DNA of 13,077 nucleotides from TC-15 sp034437275 (GTDB taxonomy: Bacteria; Chloroflexota; Anaerolineae; Aggregatilineales; Aggregatilineaceae), in contig DAOTUD010000151.1 in the NCBI GenBank assembly GCA_034437275.1, positions 1 to 13,077 of the forward strand, written 5' to 3'. Position 1 is the stretch's first letter. Each line of letters opens with the position of its first letter. Below are positions 1 through 6,027 of the stretch, piece by piece. The notes below the pieces were generated by a model that saw only the letters and a list, made by a program, of their open reading frames with translations, did no database searches and was not told the origin of the DNA. Made by a program: the position numbers and the translations under genes.

Positions 1-138
1 ATCGAGTACCTGCGCGCGGCGATTGTCGCGCCGAACGAGTACATCGTCGAGGGCTACGACCCCATCATGCCGCCCTACGACACCCTGAGCGACGACGACC
101 TGAACGACCTGATCGCGTACCTGCTGTCGTTGGAGTAG
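1..138 (+). CDS. C-terminal end of a c-type cytochrome domain protein (partial, 5' end outside window)
   Basis: The frame is open from base 1 and ends at TAG 136-138, leaving 45 visible residues. They read like the last third of a class I cytochrome c domain. A segment ending IVEGYDPIMPPY carries the Met (visible residue 23) expected as the distal haem ligand. It is followed by an acidic turn and the closing helix LNDLIAYLLSLE, which is typical of cytochrome c modules and of subunit II of some haem-copper oxidases. The CXXCH haem-attachment site would lie upstream, outside the window, so it cannot be checked. The product is presumably exported and membrane-associated, and works in electron transfer. 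Because a NitT/TauT-type ATPase and permease follow on the same strand about 200 bp later, the missing N-terminal part could be an oxidase subunit, a free cytochrome, or something fused to a solute-binding domain. The visible part cannot separate these. Confidence 0.7.
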   Translation: MEYLRAAIVAPNEYIVEGYDPIMPPYDTLSDDDLNDLIAYLLSLE

Positions 139-173
139 GAGCGTTCTGATCCTCCCCATCGATGGCAATGAGA

Positions 174-309
174 GGCCATTTGAGAAGTTTCTGCCAGGGT
201 TTTTGGCCCTCATCCCCCAGCCCCTTCTCCCTCAGGTAGAAGGGGGGCAAAGCGTTTTTTCGCTCTACCTGAGGGCTCTGCCGGAAGGGTGAGGGCTTTT
301 CAAACGGCC
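174..309. repeat. Long imperfect palindrome, GC-rich intergenic repeat (MITE/REP-like)
   Basis: This fills most of the gap between the cytochrome gene and the ABC ATPase. Three nested arms pair. The outer arms are 174-187 with 296-309 (12 of 14 match). The middle arms are GCCCTCATCCC at 206-216 with GGGTGAGGGC at 287-296 (one bulged base). The inner arms are CCCTCAGGTAGA at 229-240 with its exact reverse complement at 264-275. The central loop holds a small GCG-TTTTTT-CGC hairpin (252-263). The core pattern of CCCTCATCCCCCAGCCCC followed by a CTCCC/GGG hairpin resembles repeats I recall as dispersed in Chloroflexota and cyanobacterial genomes. No ORF of its own is apparent. It could also act as a terminator or mRNA-stability hairpin for the cytochrome transcript. 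Confidence 0.65.
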
Positions 310-335
310 AATTCACCCACCAGGGAAAACACACG

Positions 336-1142
336 ATGACCAACACCACCCACGCCATGATCACCATCCACGACCTGACCTTCCGCTATGGCCCGCGCAG
401 CACGCCGGTATTCGAAGGCTTCGCCTGGCACGTCGCGCCGGGCGAAGCGTGGTCGATCATCGGCCCGTCGGGGTGTGGCAAGACCACCCTGCTGGTCCTG
501 ATCGCAGGGCTGCGGCGCGCCACCGGCGGGACGATCCACGTCGGCGACACGCTGATCCAACGTCCGCGCCCGGAAAGCGGCCTGATCCTGCAGGATTACG
601 GGCTGCTGCCCTGGGCGACGGTGTGGGATAACGTGGCGCTGGGGCTGCGCGTGCGGCGCTTCTATGGTCCGGACGGCAAACACGCCCCACGCACCGCGCC
701 CAAACCCTCGCGCCAGGACGAACGCGCGGCGGTCGAACACTGGCTGCGGCGGCTGAACATCTACCCGCAGCGCAGCAAGTTCCCCGGCGCGATCAGCGGG
801 GGGCAGCGCCAGCGCACCGCCATCGCGCGCACGCTGGCCCTGCAGCCCGACCTGCTGCTGATGGACGAGCCGTTCAGCAGCCTGGACGCCCCCACCCGCG
901 AAGACCTGCAAAACCTGGTCTTGCAACTCCAGGCCGAAATGGACCTGACCAGCGTGATCGTCACCCATGCCATCGAGGAGGCCGCCATCCTCGGGCGCAC
1001 GATTCTCGTCCTGTCCGAGCCGCCCAACACCGCCCCGGTGATCGTACCCAATCCCGGCGCGGGTACGCCCAGCTATCGCAGCACACAGGCATTCCTGGAA
1101 AAATGCAACGAATTACGAACACACCTCGGACTCAACGCCTGA
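336..1142 (+). CDS. ABC transporter ATP-binding protein, NitT/TauT (SsuB/TauB-like) family
   Basis: This 268-residue cytoplasmic ATPase powers an ABC importer of the nitrate/taurine/sulfonate class. All nucleotide-binding motifs are intact. Walker A is GPSGCGKTT (43-51), the Q-loop is LILQDYGLLPW (Gln86), the signature is SGGQRQR (154-160), Walker B is LLLMDEPF (173-180), the D-loop is SSLD (181-184) and the switch His is 211. The LLPW after the Q-loop is characteristic of the NitT/TauT subfamily. An insertion of roughly 17-20 residues rich in Pro, Arg and Lys (about 108-127) lies between the Q-loop region and the helical domain. The start at 336 has only a weak GGGA-type ribosome site; an in-frame ATG at 357 (MITIHDL) is an equally plausible start. 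The 3' end overlaps the permease gene by 40 bp, so the two form an operon. No separate solute-binding protein gene follows. The substrate (nitrate, sulfonate, pyrimidine precursor or other) cannot be read from the sequence. Confidence 0.93.
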   Translation: MTNTTHAMITIHDLTFRYGPRSTPVFEGFAWHVAPGEAWSIIGPSGCGKTTLLVLIAGLRRATGGTIHVGDTLIQRPRPESGLILQDYGLLPWATVWDNVALGLRVRRFYGPDGKHAPRTAPKPSRQDERAAVEHWLRRLNIYPQRSKFPGAISGGQRQRTAIARTLALQPDLLLMDEPFSSLDAPTREDLQNLVLQLQAEMDLTSVIVTHAIEEAAILGRTILVLSEPPNTAPVIVPNPGAGTPSYRSTQAFLEKCNELRTHLGLNA

Positions 1143-1969
1143 CGCGCGGCCTGTCGCCGGAACAGATCAAGCTGGTGGCGCGCGACCTGGCCCACCGCCT
1201 GCTGAACCTGGGGCTGGCGGTGATCATTTTCGTCGCCTGCTGGACGCTGCTGGCCTACTTCCTGGATAACGTCTACCTGGACGAGCGCCGCCTGCCCTAC
1301 AACATCATGCCCTACGCCTGGGAGGTGTGGCCGGTCTTTGTCAGCGAGCTGCAAGGCGACCTGTGGACGCACACCGTCGCCAGCGCCGGGCGCGTGCTGC
1401 AGGCGATCTTTTTCGCGGTGTTGGTCGCCACGCCGGTCGGCATGGGCCTGGGCCAGATCAAGGCGCTCAACCGCATCTTCTCGCCGCTGATCGGGCTGGT
1501 GCATCCCATCCCGAAGGTGGTGTTCCTGCCGGTGATCCTGGCCGTGCTGGGCGTGGGCGAGGACTCCAAAGTGTTTTTGATCGCGCTGATCCTGTTCTTC
1601 CAGATTCTGGTAGTGGTGCGCGACGAAGCAGCCAACATCCGCCCGGAGCTGGTGCAGTCGGTGCGCTCGCTGGGCGCGGGGCGGCGCGCGCTGTTCCGCT
1701 ACGTGTACCTGCCGGCGTCGCTGCCGGCGGTGCTCACCGCGCTGCGCGTGTCGGTCGGGACAGCGGTCGCAGTGCTGTTCATCGCCGAGCAGTATTCGAC
1801 CAAAGAAGGGCTGGGCTACTACATCGTCACGCTGACATGGCAGCGGCTGCGCTACACACGCATGTACGCGGGCATCATGGCGATGGCGCTGCTGGGGCTG
1901 CTGTTGTATACCGTCGTAGATGTGCTGGAGCGCATCGTGGGCCGCTGGCGGCGCGCCGGGGAGTTTTAG
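1103..1969 (+). CDS. ABC transporter permease, NitT/TauT (SsuC/TauC-like) family
   Basis: This 288-residue inner-membrane permease (BPD_transp_1 fold) is the partner of the preceding ATPase. Predicted membrane helices lie near residues 35-54, 97-117, 125-150, 155-172, 205-228 and 255-275, six in all as expected for the family. The cytoplasmic coupling (EAA) loop is visible at 175-204: it starts EAANIRPELVQSVRSLGAG and continues FRYVYLPASLP. The segment LVHPIPKVVFLPVILAVLGVG (132-152) is typical of SsuC/TauC proteins. The chosen ATG lies 40 bp inside the ATPase gene with no good Shine-Dalgarno, which suggests translational coupling. The next in-frame candidate (GTG 1175) also lacks a ribosome site. 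The gene ends just before a palindromic intergenic element. Confidence 0.92.
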   Translation: MQRITNTPRTQRLTRGLSPEQIKLVARDLAHRLLNLGLAVIIFVACWTLLAYFLDNVYLDERRLPYNIMPYAWEVWPVFVSELQGDLWTHTVASAGRVLQAIFFAVLVATPVGMGLGQIKALNRIFSPLIGLVHPIPKVVFLPVILAVLGVGEDSKVFLIALILFFQILVVVRDEAANIRPELVQSVRSLGAGRRALFRYVYLPASLPAVLTALRVSVGTAVAVLFIAEQYSTKEGLGYYIVTLTWQRLRYTRMYAGIMAMALLGLLLYTVVDVLERIVGRWRRAGEF

Positions 1970-2000
1970 CGGCGCGTGCCCCCCGAGGCAGGACTACAGC

Positions 2001-2132
2001 ATAGCGTGATCGTCAGTTGACCCCTCCCCGCAAGCGGAGAGGGGCTTAGCAGCGTGCTTACTCCCTCCTTTCTCCGCGCGCGGGGAAGGAGGGCCGGGGA
2101 GGATAGGGGTAAACAACGCCCCACCACGCTAT
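2001..2132. repeat. Long imperfect palindrome with stacked GC-rich hairpins
   Basis: It occupies most of the 241-bp gap between the permease and the helicase. The outer arms are ATAGCGTG (2001-2008) and its exact reverse complement CACGCTAT (2125-2132). Next inside are GTTGACCCCT-type and GGGGTAAAC-type arms (about 2015-2025 and 2105-2113). Two internal hairpins follow. One is at 2021-2044 (CCCCTC...GAGGGG). The other, at 2063-2093, pairs CCCTCCTT with AAGGAGGG around a CG-rich centre. Read from the minus strand, the core (CCCCTATCCTCCCCGGCCCT) resembles the core of the element at 174-309, so the two are probably diverged members of one repeat family in opposite orientation. The hairpins could also terminate the transporter transcript. 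Confidence 0.6.
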
Positions 2133-2171
2133 TCTGCAAAGCTACCCCTAGCGCCCAGCAGCACGTCTCGC

Positions 2172-2177
2172 TACAAT
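2172..2177 (+). promoter_or_regulatory. Possible -10 element (TACAAT) for the helicase gene
   Basis: TACAAT sits 33 bp upstream of the first base of the GTG start and outside the palindrome. It matches a sigma70-type -10 box well. No recognisable -35 box lies 16-18 bp upstream, so this is only a candidate. It would give a short leader of about 25 nt before the GTG start. Confidence 0.35.
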
Positions 2178-2210
2178 AGCCGGGCAGAAGCAACAGAGGA
2201 GCAAATCATC

Positions 2211-4415
2211 GTGACATCGATTCTGGACGGGTTAAACACGCAGCAGCAAACCGCCGTCACCGCCGGGGATGGGCCGGTGCTGGTGCTCGCCGGGCCGGGC
2301 AGCGGCAAAACGCGCGTCTTGACGCACCGCATCGCCTATCTGGCGGGCGAGCGCCGGGTCCCTGCCTGGCACATTGTGGCCGTGACCTTCACCAACAAAG
2401 CCGCGCGCGAGATGGAGCGCCGCGTGGTCGACATGCTGGCCGACTCGGGACAGCTTGACGGGCTGACGATCGGGACGTTCCATGCCCTGTGCGCGCGCAT
2501 TTTGCGCATCGAGGCCGAGCAGACGCCCTTCACGCGCGATTACGTGATCTTCGACACCAACGATCAAATCGCGGTGATGAAGCAAACCCTGGCCGACCTG
2601 AACCTCGACAAGAAGCGCTTCACGCCGCGCAGTATGCTCAACAAGGTGTCGGCGGCCAAGAATGACCTCATCCCGCCGGGGGAATATCCGGCCAACGACT
2701 ACCCCAGCGAGATCGCGCGGCGCGTGTACGCGCATTACAACGAACTGCTGCAAGCCAGCAACGCGCGCGACTTCGACGACCTGCTGATGCACACCGTCAC
2801 CCTGCTGCGCGAGGAAGACACCGTGCTGGCGCGCTACCAGCGTCGCTACGAGCACATCCTGGTCGACGAATTCCAGGACACGAACATGGCGCAGTATGCG
2901 CTGGTCAAGCTGCTGGCCGGGCAGCGCCGCAACCTGTTTGTGGTCGGCGACCCGGACCAGAGCATTTACGCCTTTCGCGGGGCGGACTATCGCAACGTGC
3001 AGCGCTTCCGCGAGGATTACCCGGAAACGGAGATGGTCCTGCTGGAGGAAAATTACCGCTCGCACCAGGCGATCCTGGACGCGGCGACAGGCGTGATCGA
3101 CCAGAACCCGAACCGCGTGCATAAGGCGCTGTTCACGCGGCGCAAAGAAGGCGCGCTGCTGCACATCAAGGAAGCCTACAACGAGGACGACGAAGCGCAG
3201 TTCGTGGTCGACACCATCGCCGAACTGGTCGCGCTGGGCGAGTACGATCCGGGCGATTTTGCGATCATGTACCGCGTCAACGCCCAGTCGCGCGCGCTGG
3301 AGGACGGCTTTTTGCGGGCCGGGCTGCCCTATCGCCTGATCGGGGCCACCCGCTTCTACGCGCGGCGCGAAGTCAAGGACGCGATGGCGTACCTGCGCGT
3401 GATCCATAACCCGGACGACCGCGTTAGCCTGGAGCGTGTGATCAACGTGCCGCCGCGCGCCATCGGCCAGAAGACGCTGCAAGACCTGGAGGACTGGGCC
3501 GAGTCGCTGGACGTCTCGCCGGGCGAGGCGCTGCTGACGCTGCTCGACGTGGAGGACGTGCCCTTCAGCGGGCGGGCGCGGAATGCGCTGGCCCGCTTCG
3601 CCGAGATGCTCCGGGCGTGGCGCGCGGCGCAGCACGATCTCTCCCCGGCGGACCTGCTGACGACGGTGCTGGAAGATACCGGCTACCTCAATTACCTGGA
3701 CGATGGCAGCGACGAAGGCCGCAGCCGCGCCGAAAACGTGCTCGAACTGCGCACCGTCGCCGCCGGGTACGAAGGGCTGGACCTCACGACATTTCTGGAG
3801 GAGGTGTCGCTGGTGTCGGACGTGGACACGCGCGACGACGAGGTGCAGGCCCCCAGCCTGCTCACGCTGCATGCCGCGAAGGGGCTGGAGTTCCCGGTCG
3901 TGTTCATCGTCGGCCTGGAAGAAGGCGTGCTGCCGCACAGCCGCGCCCTGCACGAGCCGGACCAGATGCAGGAGGAACGGCGCTTGATGTATGTGGGGCT
4001 GACGCGCGCCAAAGACCGGGTCTTCCTGGTGTACACCTTCCGGCGCTCGCTGTACGGCGACAGCAGCGCCAATTCCCCGTCACGCTTTCTGTACGACATC
4101 CCGGTGGACGTGCGCGAGGGGCAGTCGCTCTCCCGCCCAGGGGCCGGCATGACCGAGCGCGACGCCTACCGCGCGATGACGTCGTGGGACCGCGCCGCCT
4201 CGGATGCGCGCTCGCGCCGCGAACGGGCGGTGCCGTCCTATCACAAGCCGCGCTTCAAGGGCGGGACGTGCGTCTGGCACAAGAAATACGGCGAAGGCGT
4301 GGTCGTGAGCAGCGCCCAGCGCGGCGACGTCGAGGAAGTGAACGTGCTGTTCCCTGGCGAGGACGGGCAGAAGACAATTCTGGCCGATTACCTGACCGCG
4401 ATGGATGAACGCTAA
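2211..4415 (+). CDS. pcrA: ATP-dependent 3'-5' DNA helicase, PcrA/UvrD family
   Basis: This 734-residue superfamily 1A helicase has the usual length for PcrA. These enzymes unwind DNA during nucleotide-excision and mismatch repair and strip proteins such as RecA from DNA. All motifs are seen: Q-motif LNTQQQTAV (8-16), Walker A GPGSGKT (28-34), Ia TFTNKAAREM (59-68), II VDEFQDTN (218-225), III GDPDQSIYAFRGA (246-258), V LTLHAAKGLEF (551-561) and VI EERRLMYVGLTRAKD (588-602). The C-terminal 685-733 begins GTCVWHKKYGEGVV. It matches the small Tudor-like domain by which PcrA/UvrD contacts RNA polymerase, so a link to transcription-coupled repair is likely. The start is GTG, supported by AGAGGAG at 2195-2201 with 9-nt spacing and by the family N-terminus. 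The DMT gene follows after 50 bp and is probably co-transcribed. Choosing PcrA over UvrD or Rep rests on overall resemblance. Confidence 0.93.
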   Translation: MTSILDGLNTQQQTAVTAGDGPVLVLAGPGSGKTRVLTHRIAYLAGERRVPAWHIVAVTFTNKAAREMERRVVDMLADSGQLDGLTIGTFHALCARILRIEAEQTPFTRDYVIFDTNDQIAVMKQTLADLNLDKKRFTPRSMLNKVSAAKNDLIPPGEYPANDYPSEIARRVYAHYNELLQASNARDFDDLLMHTVTLLREEDTVLARYQRRYEHILVDEFQDTNMAQYALVKLLAGQRRNLFVVGDPDQSIYAFRGADYRNVQRFREDYPETEMVLLEENYRSHQAILDAATGVIDQNPNRVHKALFTRRKEGALLHIKEAYNEDDEAQFVVDTIAELVALGEYDPGDFAIMYRVNAQSRALEDGFLRAGLPYRLIGATRFYARREVKDAMAYLRVIHNPDDRVSLERVINVPPRAIGQKTLQDLEDWAESLDVSPGEALLTLLDVEDVPFSGRARNALARFAEMLRAWRAAQHDLSPADLLTTVLEDTGYLNYLDDGSDEGRSRAENVLELRTVAAGYEGLDLTTFLEEVSLVSDVDTRDDEVQAPSLLTLHAAKGLEFPVVFIVGLEEGVLPHSRALHEPDQMQEERRLMYVGLTRAKDRVFLVYTFRRSLYGDSSANSPSRFLYDIPVDVREGQSLSRPGAGMTERDAYRAMTSWDRAASDARSRRERAVPSYHKPRFKGGTCVWHKKYGEGVVVSSAQRGDVEEVNVLFPGEDGQKTILADYLTAMDER

Positions 4416-4454
4416 CGTGTATGTTTCGATGGCACAGGGTGTTCCGCGTGAGTA

Positions 4455-4459
4455 AAGGA
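4455..4459 (+). promoter_or_regulatory. Ribosome binding site that selects the 4466 start
   Basis: AAGGA lies 6 nt before ATG 4466. No comparable site precedes the earlier in-frame ATG at 4421. That earlier start would also add 15 polar residues (MFRWHRVFRVSKGKT) before the first membrane helix, so 4466 is preferred. Confidence 0.6.
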
Positions 4460-4465
4460 AAGACG

Positions 4466-4903
4466 ATGCAAGCAGTATTGTTGGTGATCCTGTTTGGCCT
4501 GCTGGGCGGCATCGCCGTCGGGCTGCAATCGCCGCTGGCCAGCCTGATGAGCCAGCGCGTCGGCATGATGGAGAGCGTGTTCATCGTGCACCTGGGCGGC
4601 GCGGTGGCTGCCGGCGCGATCCTGGTCGCGCTGCGCGGCGGGAATCTCGGCGCGTGGCAGAACGCACCCTGGTACGCGCTGCTGGCCGGGGTGTTGGGGC
4701 TGGCGGTGATCATGGCGGCCAGCTACGCGATCCCGCGCATCGGCGCAGTGCCAACCATCACGCTGATCGTCGCCGGGCAGATGATCGTGAGCGTCGTGAT
4801 CGACCAGTTCGGGCTGTTCGGCACCGAAGTGCGCCCAATGGAACTCACGCGGCTGCTGGGGATCGGCGTGCTGTTCCTCGGCGTGTGGCTCGTGATCCGC
4901 TAG
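4466..4903 (+). CDS. Small DMT-superfamily membrane protein (DUF606/YdcZ-like)
   Basis: This very hydrophobic protein of 145 residues, from the preferred start, has about five membrane segments. It opens with a helix MQAVLLVILFGLLGGIAVGL, then a polar stretch LASLMSQRVGMMESVF, further helices, and a final helix LLGIGVLFLGVWLVIR. The single-repeat size and the Gly-rich helices match the DUF606/YdcZ family, half-length relatives of EamA drug/metabolite transporters that often work as pairs. The substrate is unknown. It lies 50 bp after the helicase gene on the same strand and is probably in the same transcript, though nothing suggests a shared function. Its stop codon overlaps that of the convergent glycosyltransferase gene. 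The family assignment is from overall pattern, so it is less certain than the membrane topology. Confidence 0.8.
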   Translation: MQAVLLVILFGLLGGIAVGLQSPLASLMSQRVGMMESVFIVHLGGAVAAGAILVALRGGNLGAWQNAPWYALLAGVLGLAVIMAASYAIPRIGAVPTITLIVAGQMIVSVVIDQFGLFGTEVRPMELTRLLGIGVLFLGVWLVIR

Positions 4904-6015
4904 CGTCGCCGTTCCGCCACTGCCGCAAAGGCCGCGTCATAGCGCGGGGCGAGCGTCCCCCAGTCATACGCCGCGACGTGTGCGCGCAGCTCCGGCGGGA
5001 CCGGGCGCGGATCGTCCAGGCGCGCACGCAAGCGGCGCACCAGGCCGCCCACACCACGAAACAGCAGTTCCCCGTGCCAGCCGTCCGGCACCAGCGCCGG
5101 GTAGTTCAGCCGGTCCGCCAGCAGCGGCCAGCAGCCACAGTAGATCGCCTCCACCACGCTGATCCCGAAAAAATCCTGGTTGGCGGTGCTGACCACAATA
5201 TCCGCGTCCCACAGCAGGCGCGCATAGTCCGCGAACGAGTCCACATACCCGTACTGCACCACGCGATCCCCCAGCCGATCCCGTGCTGCCTCGAACTCCG
5301 CCGGATGCTGGCGCGTGTTCTCGCCGACCAGCGCCACCCGGAACGGCACACCCTCGTCCACCAACCGGTCCAGCGCCCGGAAGAAATCGTCCGGGTTTTT
5401 GTCGTACTCCCAGCGATGGTTCCACACGATCAGCGGCGGGGAATCGCCGCTGCACGTCGCGGAGCGCGCTGCCGGCGGACGATGCGCATCGTACCGCGCC
5501 AGGTCCAACCCCACTGGCAGCACCTGGCTCCGCTCGCGCAGCGGCTCGACCGTGTGCAGACTCCGGTGGTCAGGAAAATGCTTCAGCAGACGCGGCAGAT
5601 CCTCGAAGAAGACCGCACGGTGAAACGCGCTGTTGAAAAACACCGCATCCGCCGCCAGCGCGCTCGCGTAGTTGATGAACGCATAGTGGTGATGCAGCTT
5701 CTGGCGCGGCCCGACCGGGTACGTGAGCTGGTTCTCGTGGAAATACAGCGCGACCGGCACCCGCGCCGTAACCGGGCGCGTCAGCGCCAGGAAGGTCGTC
5801 ATGTCCAGCATGTCGGACGCCACGATCACATCCGGCAGCGCGTCCAGCGCCAGGAAGCGCTCCGCCAGCGCCACCGCCCCACCCACCAGCCGCCACTGCC
5901 AGAACTGCCCCGCCAGGCTGAGGATACGCACGTCGTGCGCGCTGTGCGCCTGGTAGCCGCGCATCCATACACCATGCGAGCCGGTGTCGTAGGGTTCGAG
6001 CAGCAGAATACGCAT
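4900..6015 (-). CDS. Glycosyltransferase of the DUF3524/GTDC1 type (tRNA-queuosine mannosyltransferase-like)
   Basis: This 371-residue GT-B-type glycosyltransferase lacks signal or membrane segments, so it is cytoplasmic. The N-terminal half carries hallmarks of DUF3524: ILLLEPYDTGSHGVWMRGY (3-21), a GQFWQWRLVGGA block (36-47), ASDMLDMTTF (66-75), YFHENQLTYP (91-100), HYAFINYASALAADAVFFNS (110-129) and VLPVGLDL (165-172). The C-terminal nucleotide-sugar half shows VWNHRWEYDKNP (197-208), VALVGE (227-232) and STANQDFFGISVVEAIYCG (276-294). The eukaryotic member, GTDC1/QTMAN, transfers mannose from GDP-mannose to queuosine in tRNA-Asp, so this bacterial protein may modify Q-tRNA. That is inference; another acceptor is possible. 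The gene starts 12 bp after the upstream beta-lactamase-fold gene with no visible Shine-Dalgarno, so its translation is probably coupled. A Pro/Ala-rich insertion (179-192) precedes the second half. Confidence 0.88.
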   Translation of the reverse strand: MRILLLEPYDTGSHGVWMRGYQAHSAHDVRILSLAGQFWQWRLVGGAVALAERFLALDALPDVIVASDMLDMTTFLALTRPVTARVPVALYFHENQLTYPVGPRQKLHHHYAFINYASALAADAVFFNSAFHRAVFFEDLPRLLKHFPDHRSLHTVEPLRERSQVLPVGLDLARYDAHRPPAARSATCSGDSPPLIVWNHRWEYDKNPDDFFRALDRLVDEGVPFRVALVGENTRQHPAEFEAARDRLGDRVVQYGYVDSFADYARLLWDADIVVSTANQDFFGISVVEAIYCGCWPLLADRLNYPALVPDGWHGELLFRGVGGLVRRLRARLDDPRPVPPELRAHVAAYDWGTLAPRYDAAFAAVAERRR

Positions 6016-6027
6016 CGCAGGCCGCCG

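Noticed and set aside
65..367. A 100-codon minus-strand frame in the left intergenic region
   Set aside because: It overlaps the cytochrome end, the palindromic repeat and the start of the ATPase gene, and has no ribosome site or recognisable domain.
336..1142. The NitT/TauT ATPase and permease as the transporter for the large lipoprotein
   Set aside because: The binding domains of the lipoprotein belong to BMP and SBP_bac_3 families, which pair with other permease types, and the genes are about 6 kb apart.
2232..3953. A 573-codon minus-strand frame opposite the helicase
   Set aside because: The plus strand encodes all helicase motifs. The antisense product has no recognisable features and shows the same composition bias as the other shadow frames.
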